Below, in pieces: positions 1 through 5,701 of a DNA stretch of 8,812 nt. Location: the NCBI GenBank assembly GCA_012515365.1, contig JAAYYM010000673.1, positions 1-8,812 of the forward strand, given 5' to 3'. The position numbers and the translations under genes are program-made. The first letter of the stretch is position 1, and the number at the start of each line of letters is the position of its first letter. The notes under the pieces are model-generated. The model searched no databases. It was not told where the DNA came from and worked only from the letters and a program-made list of their open reading frames with translations. The DNA comes from Clostridia bacterium (GTDB lineage: Bacteria; Bacillota_A; Clostridia; Lachnospirales; Lachnospiraceae).

Positions 1-231
1 AGTACTTATGTCGTTGGTTATTACCAGACAGAAACAGAAGCTGCAATTGCATATAACAAAGCAGTCGACGAATTGACGAAGCATGGCATTCATAGAAAGT
101 ATCTGCTAAATTATGTAACTGACATTTCACCACTAGAATATGCTGAGCTTTATATTTCCATTGAATTCTCTAAAGCATTTCAAAAAACACTGACAAATTT
201 AACAATACACAATAATAACGTACATACATAA
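1..231 (+). CDS. AP2-like DNA-binding domain protein, C-terminal part
   Basis: This is the 3' end of a gene that begins before the window: 76 codons in frame 1, ending in TAA. The first residues, including VVGYYQTETEAAIAYNKAV, resemble the end of an AP2/ERF fold, where a strand with a GxY/GxF motif is followed by a helix of the type TEEEAAxAYxxA. Stand-alone bacterial proteins with this domain are known and are presumed to bind DNA; some belong to homing endonucleases or phage-like elements. The last 40 residues (ISPLEYAELYISIEFSKAFQ and onward) are not recognisable. The N-terminal half is missing, so no DNA target or partner domain such as HNH can be judged. It converges on the hydrolase gene to the right, with a hairpin between them. 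The reading frame is solid; the family assignment rests on a short stretch. Confidence 0.65.
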   Translation, partial: STYVVGYYQTETEAAIAYNKAVDELTKHGIHRKYLLNYVTDISPLEYAELYISIEFSKAFQKTLTNLTIHNNNVHT

Positions 232-277
232 AAGATGGAGTATATGTTTCAATCATTTAAAACATACACTCCATCTT
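232..277. terminator. Hairpin between convergent genes, probable bidirectional terminator
   Basis: Arms 232-249 and 260-277 pair over 18 bp with one A/C mismatch (242 against 267) around a 10-base loop. It begins one base after the stop of the AP2-like gene and lies downstream of the convergent hydrolase gene. The T-tract is short: on the minus strand the stem runs into CTTTTATG, while on the plus strand it is followed by GATTC. It is therefore better placed to end the minus-strand transcript but could serve both. The rest of 278-336 holds nothing I recognise. Confidence 0.65.
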
Positions 278-336
278 GATTCATTCACTCATTGCTTATT
301 CAAATGAGTTAATTCGAGTTACTTCAAATAATATAC

Positions 337-1134
337 TTATTTAAAGAACACGTGATTTCCATGACTAAATAAATATTCATGATTTCCCCAAGTGTTTTCG
401 GTTCCGGCTTTAAAATATAAAGCTCCTTCGGATACATCTTCACCTGCCAGTGCGCGATTAACAGCCTGCATGGTTTCGATTGTTACCTCAGATTTTGTGT
501 AAGCACCATTTTTCGTTGGTGCAAACTGTGTGACTCCACCGTTGTCCTGAAAAACTACATCAGTTACAGTATCCGGAAACACATGATGCTCCACTCTGTT
601 CAAAACAACATTGGCAACCAGAAGTTTTCCCTTCTCATCCTGATTTCCTGCCTCTGCCTGAACGATCTTACATAATACCTCGTATTCATCGACCGGCATC
701 GGAATGTCCTGCTCAGATAATGCAGCTTTGGTTGTATTCATTTTTTCATCATTAATTTCATTACTATTCTCATTATCTGTGTTACTATTTTCTGCTTCAT
801 TCAGGACTTCAGCAGACTCATGTTCAAATGCTTTTGTTACTTCATCTGTAGTCACTTCATCTGTAGTGTCTTCACTTAAAATCAACTTTTCCTGTAAAGC
901 TGAATCCTCTTGTTTCACCAGGTTACCTGTTGAAACTGTATCTGTCATCTCCCCTGACAAATAGATCATGTTTGAAATCATTTCTGTCGTTTTATAAATT
1001 TTGTTTTTTGGTTCATTGCAAAAGAAACTCATGCAGATGACAACCGCTACAGTCAGTACTGAAACACTGTAGACATAGGTCATAACAGAAATTCTTCGCA
1101 GAATTCTGTATACCTGCATCAAATTGCTTTTCAT
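337..1134 (-). CDS. Membrane-anchored SleB-type cell-wall hydrolase (Hydrolase_2)
   Basis: This 265-residue protein probably cleaves peptidoglycan outside the membrane. Residues 1-15 are short and basic, and a single membrane segment follows at about 22-39. A long acidic, Ser/Thr/Asn-rich linker (about 60-145) carries a TTDEV duplication at about 90-99. The catalytic domain is about 150-265. It resembles the SleB/CwlJ family (lytic transglycosylases of spore germination and, in clostridia, many vegetative relatives): IVQAEAGNQDEKGKLLVANV with Glu161 at the expected catalytic position, VLNRV, TQFAP, ALYFKAGTENTWG and a terminal GNHVFFK. The start is supported by AAGGGAGT eight bases upstream. 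No peptidoglycan-binding repeat is present, unlike classical SleB, so it is better called SleB-like than SleB. It is separated by 186 bp from the upstream GH25 gene, so it probably has its own promoter. Whether it acts in sporulation, germination or growth cannot be read from the sequence. Confidence 0.85.
   Translation of the reverse strand: MKSNLMQVYRILRRISVMTYVYSVSVLTVAVVICMSFFCNEPKNKIYKTTEMISNMIYLSGEMTDTVSTGNLVKQEDSALQEKLILSEDTTDEVTTDEVTKAFEHESAEVLNEAENSNTDNENSNEINDEKMNTTKAALSEQDIPMPVDEYEVLCKIVQAEAGNQDEKGKLLVANVVLNRVEHHVFPDTVTDVVFQDNGGVTQFAPTKNGAYTKSEVTIETMQAVNRALAGEDVSEGALYFKAGTENTWGNHEYLFSHGNHVFFK
839..868 (-). repeat. 15-bp tandem duplication inside the hydrolase linker
   Basis: The 14-base string ACTTCATCTGTAGT occurs at 839-852 and again at 854-867, a 15-bp period. 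On the coding strand it gives two copies of TTDEV in the acidic linker. It looks like a simple in-frame slippage duplication that lengthens the spacer between the membrane anchor and the catalytic domain. Confidence 0.75.
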
Positions 1135-1171
1135 ATTTAATTACTCCCTTTCTCATCATACAACCATATAT

Positions 1172-1202
1172 AGTATAACACATTTTTCAAATATATATTA
1201 CA
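1172..1202 (-). promoter_or_regulatory. Candidate promoter of the SleB-type hydrolase gene
   Basis: On the minus strand a good -10 element, GTTATACTA with TATACT at 1172-1177, lies about 38 bp upstream of the start codon. The hexamer at 17-bp spacing (1195-1200, TAATAT) is a poor -35 match, and TGTAAT (1197-1202) needs 19-bp spacing. A good -10 with a weak -35 behind direct repeats fits an activator-dependent promoter. This is inference from position and sequence only. Confidence 0.45.
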
Positions 1203-1282
1203 TTTGTGTTACAATGTGTTACATTTCTATAAATTTAACAATTCATAGCCCACATATGGTGTTTTTTTGTTACATTGTTACT
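1198..1282 (-). promoter_or_regulatory. Spaced GTTACA direct repeats upstream of the hydrolase gene
   Basis: TGTGTTACA occurs twice exactly 10 bp apart (1205-1213 and 1215-1223). A further TTACA lies at 1198-1202, another GTTACA at 1269-1274 and a GTTACT at 1277-1282. On the transcribed strand these read TGTAAC and sit at and above the weak -35 region. Tandem half-sites one helical turn apart are typical of OmpR/PhoB-family response regulators, for example TTAACA-like boxes of PhoP. The regulator is unknown and no gene for one is in the window. Confidence 0.4.
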
Positions 1283-1320
1283 AAATAATGAGAAAAAGAT
1301 TTCCGTATAATTCCATATTG

Positions 1321-2520
1321 TTACTTTTCATCAAACCGGACAAACCCTATATTTAGATCAACATTTCCATTAATTCCATCAACATGTCCCTCTTTTGAAT
1401 ACTGCCAGATCGAATATCGATATGGGTAATCCGTCGTATCACCTGGCTGCGAAAGCCAGATGTCATATTCATCTAACGCCGTCAGATCCAATTTCTTTAG
1501 CAGACATGGCTGATCAGAATATATCATCGGCAGATATCCATAAGATTTTACTGTATCGCAAAATGCCTTGGTATACTCCGTAATTTCTGCAGTAGATAAT
1601 TGATCGGTTCTGGAAGTATCATTTTTTACGGTAGATTCCACATCACATGCCACCGGGTAAGTGATTTTATACTTCATAATTGCCGCCACTGTATAGTTTG
1701 CCTCTTCAATGGCCTCTTGTTTTGAAGTTGCCTGAGAATAAAAATATACGCCAACCTTAATACCATTTGCAAGAGCACCTTCGATATTTTTCACATAGTG
1801 ATCATCAAGAACTACCGTACCGGTACCATAACCTCTTGTCCCAACACGAATCATAGCAAACTGGATACCGGCTTCTTTCACCTTTTTCCAGTCAATTTCA
1901 CCATTATACTTAGATACATCAATACCTTTACTGGAAACCAACTGATTATTTTCATAATAATTTAAAAAATGATCTTCATTTCTCAAACCACTTTCCAACT
2001 GGTAAGTATTCTTTTTGATCAAGTCATTGATTTCAATCCACTCTTCTTCATCCTGATCATTTTGAACCTTAATATGATTTCCATCAGCCAGTTTGTGTTT
2101 CGTTTGAGCTTGATTGTCACTGACAGCATCTGTCTGATCCTCATCCTCTGTCACATCTTGTTTCTGATCCGAAGTCTCCTTTTTCTTAGCAGAATCCGGC
2201 ACACGGCTTCCATAGTCAACCAACGCTTCATCCTGATCGGATAAAGAGGTATCTGAGTCATTCAGTTTATCTGTATTCTGATACTCCTTCCAAAAATCAA
2301 GCTGGTCTGAAGTCAGCTCAGACTCACCCAGGACAATCTCATCTTCCGAAACAGAAACAGACTGTTCCTGTTTCATCTTAACTGCCTTTTTATCTGGTTT
2401 TGTATTGATATAAAGTGCTGCAAGAAACAATAGCAGAACAAATGATGCTGCTAACACACACATTCTGACCATCTTTTTATAATTTTTTGCATCCTCTTTT
2501 TCATCTTGATAGAAACTCAT
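1321..2520 (-). CDS. Membrane-anchored GH25 muramidase (lysozyme family)
   Basis: This 399-residue protein probably hydrolyses the beta-1,4 bond between MurNAc and GlcNAc of peptidoglycan from the outer face of the membrane. One membrane segment lies at about 17-38, with a basic N-side that predicts cytosolic N and external C. It is followed by a long charged low-complexity linker (about 40-195) rich in D, E, Q, S and K. The GH25 domain occupies about 196-399. Its landmarks are GIDVSKYNG (199-207, Asp201), WKKVKEAGIQFAMIRVG, GVYFYSQA, the acidic pair in CDVES (Asp293, Glu295) and DIWLSQ followed by IWQYS and VDLN near the end. These match the GH25 catalytic set. The start has GAGGTG a few bases upstream. 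No repeat or cell-wall-binding module is attached. It is divergent from apbE with 82 bp between them. I see no clear terminator after its stop. Its physiological role, growth or sporulation, is open. Confidence 0.9.
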   Translation of the reverse strand: MSFYQDEKEDAKNYKKMVRMCVLAASFVLLLFLAALYINTKPDKKAVKMKQEQSVSVSEDEIVLGESELTSDQLDFWKEYQNTDKLNDSDTSLSDQDEALVDYGSRVPDSAKKKETSDQKQDVTEDEDQTDAVSDNQAQTKHKLADGNHIKVQNDQDEEEWIEINDLIKKNTYQLESGLRNEDHFLNYYENNQLVSSKGIDVSKYNGEIDWKKVKEAGIQFAMIRVGTRGYGTGTVVLDDHYVKNIEGALANGIKVGVYFYSQATSKQEAIEEANYTVAAIMKYKITYPVACDVESTVKNDTSRTDQLSTAEITEYTKAFCDTVKSYGYLPMIYSDQPCLLKKLDLTALDEYDIWLSQPGDTTDYPYRYSIWQYSKEGHVDGINGNVDLNIGFVRFDEK

Positions 2521-2542
2521 AACCGCACCTCAAAATCTTATG

Positions 2543-2571
2543 TTTTAAAAACCTTCCGAATCCTTTATAAT
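2543..2571 (+). promoter_or_regulatory. apbE: Candidate promoter of apbE
   Basis: A perfect TATAAT lies at 2566-2571, 31 bp before the preferred ATG. At 17-bp spacing the -35 position (2543-2548, TTTTAA) is only a loose match. The ATG at 2570, which would give a longer ApbE, overlaps this -10 element and has no ribosome binding site, which favours the downstream start. Confidence 0.55.
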
Positions 2572-2598
2572 GATACTTAAATCTAGCAAAGGAAGGTT
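2550..2598. repeat. 8-bp inverted repeat bracketing the apbE promoter and ribosome binding site
   Basis: AACCTTCC at 2550-2557 and GGAAGGTT at 2591-2598 are exact reverse complements separated by 33 bp. The first arm lies between the -35 and -10 positions, and the second overlaps the ribosome binding site (AAAGGAAGG, 2588-2596). It could be a protein-binding site, or a hairpin hiding the ribosome binding site if transcription starts further upstream. It could also be chance, since one arm is constrained by the Shine-Dalgarno sequence. Confidence 0.4.
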
Positions 2599-2602
2599 CT
2601 CA

Positions 2603-3592
2603 ATGAAGCAATCACATTTTCGTATCTATGTACTATTCTTTTTATCCCTTTGTTTACTTCTATCCTCAAGCATGGGATGTGCAAAGTCAAAAAGTGAAAT
2701 CAAATCAAACACATTTCTTGCTTTTGATACAGTCATTACCATCTCGCTCTATGAGCCTGACAGTACAACACTACTTAAGAAATGTGAAGAGCTCTGCCTT
2801 TACTATGATGGATTATTGAGTAAGACAGCAGCTGGATCAGACATATATAAGCTGAATCATTCAAATGGTTCACCTGTCAAGGTTTCAGAAGAGACCTATG
2901 ATCTGATCAAAAAAAGCCTTGCATATAGTGAGCTCTCTGACGGTGCTTTTGATATCACAATCGGATCGGTTCATTCTTTATGGAATTTTACTGATGATTC
3001 CTGTATGGTACCATCTGATGAATCAATCAAAGAAGAGCTGTCCCACGTTAATTATCAAAACATAAACCTTCTGGATGATTTGACGGTTCAGTTAACAGAT
3101 CCGAAAACCCGTATTGATTTAGGGGGCATTGCAAAAGGTTATATCGCTGACCGTCTAAAAGACTATCTTCTTTCACAAAATGTAGAACATGGCATTATTG
3201 ATTTAGGTGGAAACATTTTGACAATCGGTGCACGTACAGACGGAACCGCTTATCACATCGGCATCAAAGAACCCTTCTCAAATCAAGTATTAACCTCTGT
3301 TGATGTAAATGATCAGTCAGTCGTTACTTCTGGAATTTATGAACGGTATTTTATCAAGGATGAACATATCTATCATCACGTATTCTCCCCCAAAACAGGC
3401 TATCCGGTCGATAATAATCTCGCAGGAGTTACCATTGTCTCTTCCCATTCGGTAGACGGAGATGCATTAAGCAGTATCTGCCTGATACTTGGTTTAGAAG
3501 ATGGTATGAAACTGATCGAACGTCTGGATGACATAGAAGCCATCTTTGTAACACGTGATCATCAGAGCTTTTACAGTCAAGGTTTACAATAA
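2603..3592 (+). CDS. apbE: ApbE, FAD:protein FMN transferase (lipoprotein)
   Basis: ApbE transfers FMN from FAD to a threonine of target proteins by a phosphoester bond. The 329-residue product starts at the ATG at 2603, placed by AAAGGAAGG six bases upstream. An in-frame ATG 11 codons earlier overlaps the -10 element and lacks a ribosome binding site. A lipoprotein signal is followed by SSMGC with Cys26 as the lipid-modified residue, so the enzyme is held on the outer face of the membrane. ApbE motifs follow in order: TFLAFDTVITISLY (37-50), LSDGAFDITIG, GGIAKGY (175-180 region), IIDLGGN (198-204), VTSGIYERYF, HHVFSPKTGYPV and GDALSS, whose Asp287 is a likely metal ligand. Its gene ends four bases from the convergent rnfB stop. 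RnfG and RnfD in the neighbouring operon both carry flavinylation motifs and are the evident substrates. Other extracytosolic FMN-binding proteins of the cell could also be targets. Confidence 0.95.
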   Translation: MKQSHFRIYVLFFLSLCLLLSSSMGCAKSKSEIKSNTFLAFDTVITISLYEPDSTTLLKKCEELCLYYDGLLSKTAAGSDIYKLNHSNGSPVKVSEETYDLIKKSLAYSELSDGAFDITIGSVHSLWNFTDDSCMVPSDESIKEELSHVNYQNINLLDDLTVQLTDPKTRIDLGGIAKGYIADRLKDYLLSQNVEHGIIDLGGNILTIGARTDGTAYHIGIKEPFSNQVLTSVDVNDQSVVTSGIYERYFIKDEHIYHHVFSPKTGYPVDNNLAGVTIVSSHSVDGDALSSICLILGLEDGMKLIERLDDIEAIFVTRDHQSFYSQGLQ

Positions 3593-3596
3593 AGCA

Positions 3597-4394
3597 TCAA
3601 TATTTGTTAATAATGCCTCTTGGACATTTTTTCGCACATAGTCCACAGCCATTACATTTGCTATAATCAATTTTTGCAATGAAATTTTCAACCTTAATGG
3701 CTTCTTGTGGACATTCCTTTACGCATAAACTACATCCGATACAGCCAACCTTACAGCCCTTCATCGTAACAGGTCCCTTATCCATGGAATTACATCTTAC
3801 TTTATGTCTCTTACTATAAGGAACAAGCTCAATTAAATGCTTCGGACATGCATCTACACATTGCCCACAGGCTTTACATTTCTCGATGTCAACAAATGCA
3901 ATGCCATCCAAAATTGAAATTGCGTCAAACTGGCACACCTTTACACATGAGCCAAAACCAAGACACCCATAATCACATGTCTTTGGTCCTCCATTTGGAA
4001 CAAAAGAAAGCATATTACAATCTTCTATTCCCATATATTCATAGTCATTTGCTGCGTTAGTACAGTCTCCTGCACATTTGACAAATGCAACCTGTCTGAC
4101 TGCTCCTGCAGCTTCCACACCCATGATTTCTCCAACTAAAGCTGCAATCTCACTGCCTCCAACAGGACATCCGTTTACAGGTGCCTCGTCCTTTACGATT
4201 GCTGCAGCCAGACCGGAACATCCTGCATATCCACAGCCACCACAATTATTTCCCGGAAGCACATTCAGGATTTCCTCTTCCCTTGGATCGACCTCGACCT
4301 TTAAATACCGGTCTGCCACACCTAAGAAAATACCAATCAGCAGTCCAACACTTCCAACACATAAGACTGCCATTATTATCACTGTCATATCCAC
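3597..4394 (-). CDS. rnfB: RnfB, ferredoxin-accepting iron-sulfur subunit of the Rnf complex
   Basis: RnfB is the probable entry point for electrons from reduced ferredoxin. The product has 265 residues, longer than proteobacterial RnfB (roughly 190) and typical of clostridia. One N-terminal membrane segment spans about 4-26. It is followed by the Fe-S domain NNCGGCGYAGC (Cys51, 54, 59) with Cys76. The middle holds Cys107, 111, 126, 140, 144, 150 and 154. Ferredoxin-like CxxCxxCxxxC runs lie at 173-183 (Cys173, 176, 179, 183), 218-228 (Cys218, 221, 224, 228) and 247-257 (Cys247, 250, 253, 257), with extra Cys201 and Cys214. About 25 cysteines lie outside the membrane, enough for roughly six [4Fe-4S] clusters. 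The start is GTG, eight bases after GGAGG (4403-4407); an ATG two codons later is less well spaced. It is the last gene of the operon, 15 bp after rnfA, and ends four bases from the convergent apbE. Confidence 0.95.
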   Translation of the reverse strand: MDMTVIIMAVLCVGSVGLLIGIFLGVADRYLKVEVDPREEEILNVLPGNNCGGCGYAGCSGLAAAIVKDEAPVNGCPVGGSEIAALVGEIMGVEAAGAVRQVAFVKCAGDCTNAANDYEYMGIEDCNMLSFVPNGGPKTCDYGCLGFGSCVKVCQFDAISILDGIAFVDIEKCKACGQCVDACPKHLIELVPYSKRHKVRCNSMDKGPVTMKGCKVGCIGCSLCVKECPQEAIKVENFIAKIDYSKCNGCGLCAKKCPRGIINKY

Positions 4395-4409
4395 GTTTCA
4401 TTCCTCCAT

Positions 4410-4985
4410 TCAAAGCATTCCTGAAAACCCAAAGAATGCAATAGCCATCAATCCGGCTGTAACCAATACAATTGGCATTCCTTTAAATGGTTTTGGAATA
4501 TTATTATACTCAATCCTCTCTCTGATGCCTGCCAGTATAACAATTGAAATTAAAAATCCCAGAGCAGTAAAGAATCCATTTGTAACACCTTCTAAAATAT
4601 TGTAGGTTTTTTTTACATTTGTAAGTGCAACACCAAGAACTGCACAGTTAGTTGTAATCAAAGGCAGATATACACCAAGTGCAGAATACAATGCCTTCAT
4701 TTTTTTCTTCAAAAACATTTCAACGAACTGAACCAGTGCGGCAATAACCAAAATAAATACGATTGTCTGCAAATAGGTCAGATCAAGTGGGGTCAGTATA
4801 AACTGATAAATGGCACCTGTTACAGCTGAAGAAAGAGTAATAACAAAGATGACAGCGCTTCCCATTCCCAAAGCTGTTTCTACTTTTTTAGACACACCCA
4901 AAAACGGACAAATACCTAAGAACTGGCTTAACACAACATTATTTACAAATGCAGAACCGATTGCAATTAATATGAGTTCTTTCAT
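4410..4985 (-). CDS. rnfA: RnfA, membrane subunit of the Rnf complex
   Basis: RnfA is an integral membrane subunit, paralogous to RnfE (and NqrE/NqrD). The pair forms an inverted-topology dimer that holds an iron-sulfur centre in the membrane and is implicated in ion-coupled electron transfer. The 191-residue length is normal for the family, with about six hydrophobic helices. The conserved cysteines are Cys26 in QFLGICPFLGVSKK and Cys114 in LITTNCAVLGVAL. The ATG overlaps the rnfE stop as ATGA (4 bases), and AGAGGTGG lies six bases upstream (4992-4999) inside the rnfE coding end, so translation is probably coupled. Nothing unusual is visible in the protein. Confidence 0.96.
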   Translation of the reverse strand: MKELILIAIGSAFVNNVVLSQFLGICPFLGVSKKVETALGMGSAVIFVITLSSAVTGAIYQFILTPLDLTYLQTIVFILVIAALVQFVEMFLKKKMKALYSALGVYLPLITTNCAVLGVALTNVKKTYNILEGVTNGFFTALGFLISIVILAGIRERIEYNNIPKPFKGMPIVLVTAGLMAIAFFGFSGML

Positions 4986-5701
4986 GCTTCGCCACCTCTT
5001 TTCTTTTTCGATTTAGTGGTACGTGCTTCTTTTGCCTTTCCGGCACATGCGGTATTTGGACATGAACCGCAGCCTGTATCACATATGACATTTAATCCGT
5101 CTGCTCTTCCCTTCTTTAAACGAATAACATTCTGTAATGCTGTCAATGCTGCAAGGACAAAAAATGCTCCCGGTGCAAGGATAAATATAGTTACCGGTTC
5201 ATATGCTGCTGGCATAACCTTCCTATCAAAAATCATTCCTGCTCCGATCAGTTCACGGAACATACCGATTAAAGTCAGTCCCAGGGTAAATCCAAGCCCC
5301 ATTCCAATTCCGTCAAAAATTGAATTGATCACATTCTTTTTATACGCATAAGCTTCCGCCCTGCCCAATATAATACAGTTCACAACAATTAATGGGATGT
5401 AGATCCCAAGTGCTTCATATAAAGATGGCACAAAGCCTTCCAGCAGTAATTGTACAATCGTTACAAAAGAAGCAATGATAACAATAAACGCCGGTATTCT
5501 GATCTTATCCGGAATAACTTTACGAAGTATTGAGATCAACATATTAGACATGACCAAAACAACTAACGTCGTCAGTCCCATTCCTAATCCATTCTTGGCT
5601 GAAGTAGTAACAGCAAGCGTCGGACACATTCCAAGCATTAAAACAAAGGTAGGATTTTCTTTATAAATTCCGGCCCACAAACGGTTTAGATTTTCACTCA
5701 T
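4982..5701 (-). CDS. rnfE: RnfE, membrane subunit of the Rnf complex, with Cys-rich tail
   Basis: RnfE pairs with RnfA to hold the membrane iron-sulfur centre. I place the start at the ATG at 5701 (239 residues): AAAGGAGGTG (5711-5720) lies nine bases upstream and the protein then begins MSENLNRLWAGIYKENPTFV, as expected for the family. A longer frame from 5755 would add 18 unrelated residues and overlap rnfG by 62 bases. About six membrane segments are present. The conserved cysteines are Cys26 in LGMCPTLAVTTSAKNG and Cys109 in VVNCIILGRAEAYA. After the last helix (ends near 190) is a 45-residue soluble tail with a cysteine cluster, CDTGCGSCPNTAC (Cys207, 211, 214, 219), then a Lys/Arg-rich end. 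Many RnfE proteins stop near 200-220 residues, so this tail is an extension. The gene overlaps rnfG by 8 bases and rnfA by 4. Confidence 0.95.
   Translation of the reverse strand: MSENLNRLWAGIYKENPTFVLMLGMCPTLAVTTSAKNGLGMGLTTLVVLVMSNMLISILRKVIPDKIRIPAFIVIIASFVTIVQLLLEGFVPSLYEALGIYIPLIVVNCIILGRAEAYAYKKNVINSIFDGIGMGLGFTLGLTLIGMFRELIGAGMIFDRKVMPAAYEPVTIFILAPGAFFVLAALTALQNVIRLKKGRADGLNVICDTGCGSCPNTACAGKAKEARTTKSKKKRGGEA

Noticed and set aside
704..964. An 86-codon plus-strand frame opposite the SleB-type linker, with an apparent hydrophobic stretch.
   Set aside because: The hydrophobic, serine-rich composition is simply the reverse complement of the acidic low-complexity linker codons.
1249..1268. 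CACATATGGTG followed by seven T residues, considered as a small plus-strand terminator.
   Set aside because: The stem would be only about three base pairs, and no plus-strand gene ends here.
2570..2602. Longer ApbE N-terminus starting at the ATG at 2570.
   Set aside because: That ATG overlaps the TATAAT of the likely promoter and has no ribosome binding site. The ATG at 2603 has a strong one, and starting there makes the lipoprotein signal begin normally.
4078..4605. A 175-codon plus-strand open frame opposite rnfB and rnfA.
   Set aside because: It lies antisense to two confidently identified genes, spans their junction, has no ribosome binding site that I can see, and its product is Pro/Thr/Ser-rich with no family resemblance.
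5016..5351. A 111-codon plus-strand open frame opposite rnfE.
   Set aside because: It mirrors the conserved rnfE coding frame and shows no independent motif or start signal.
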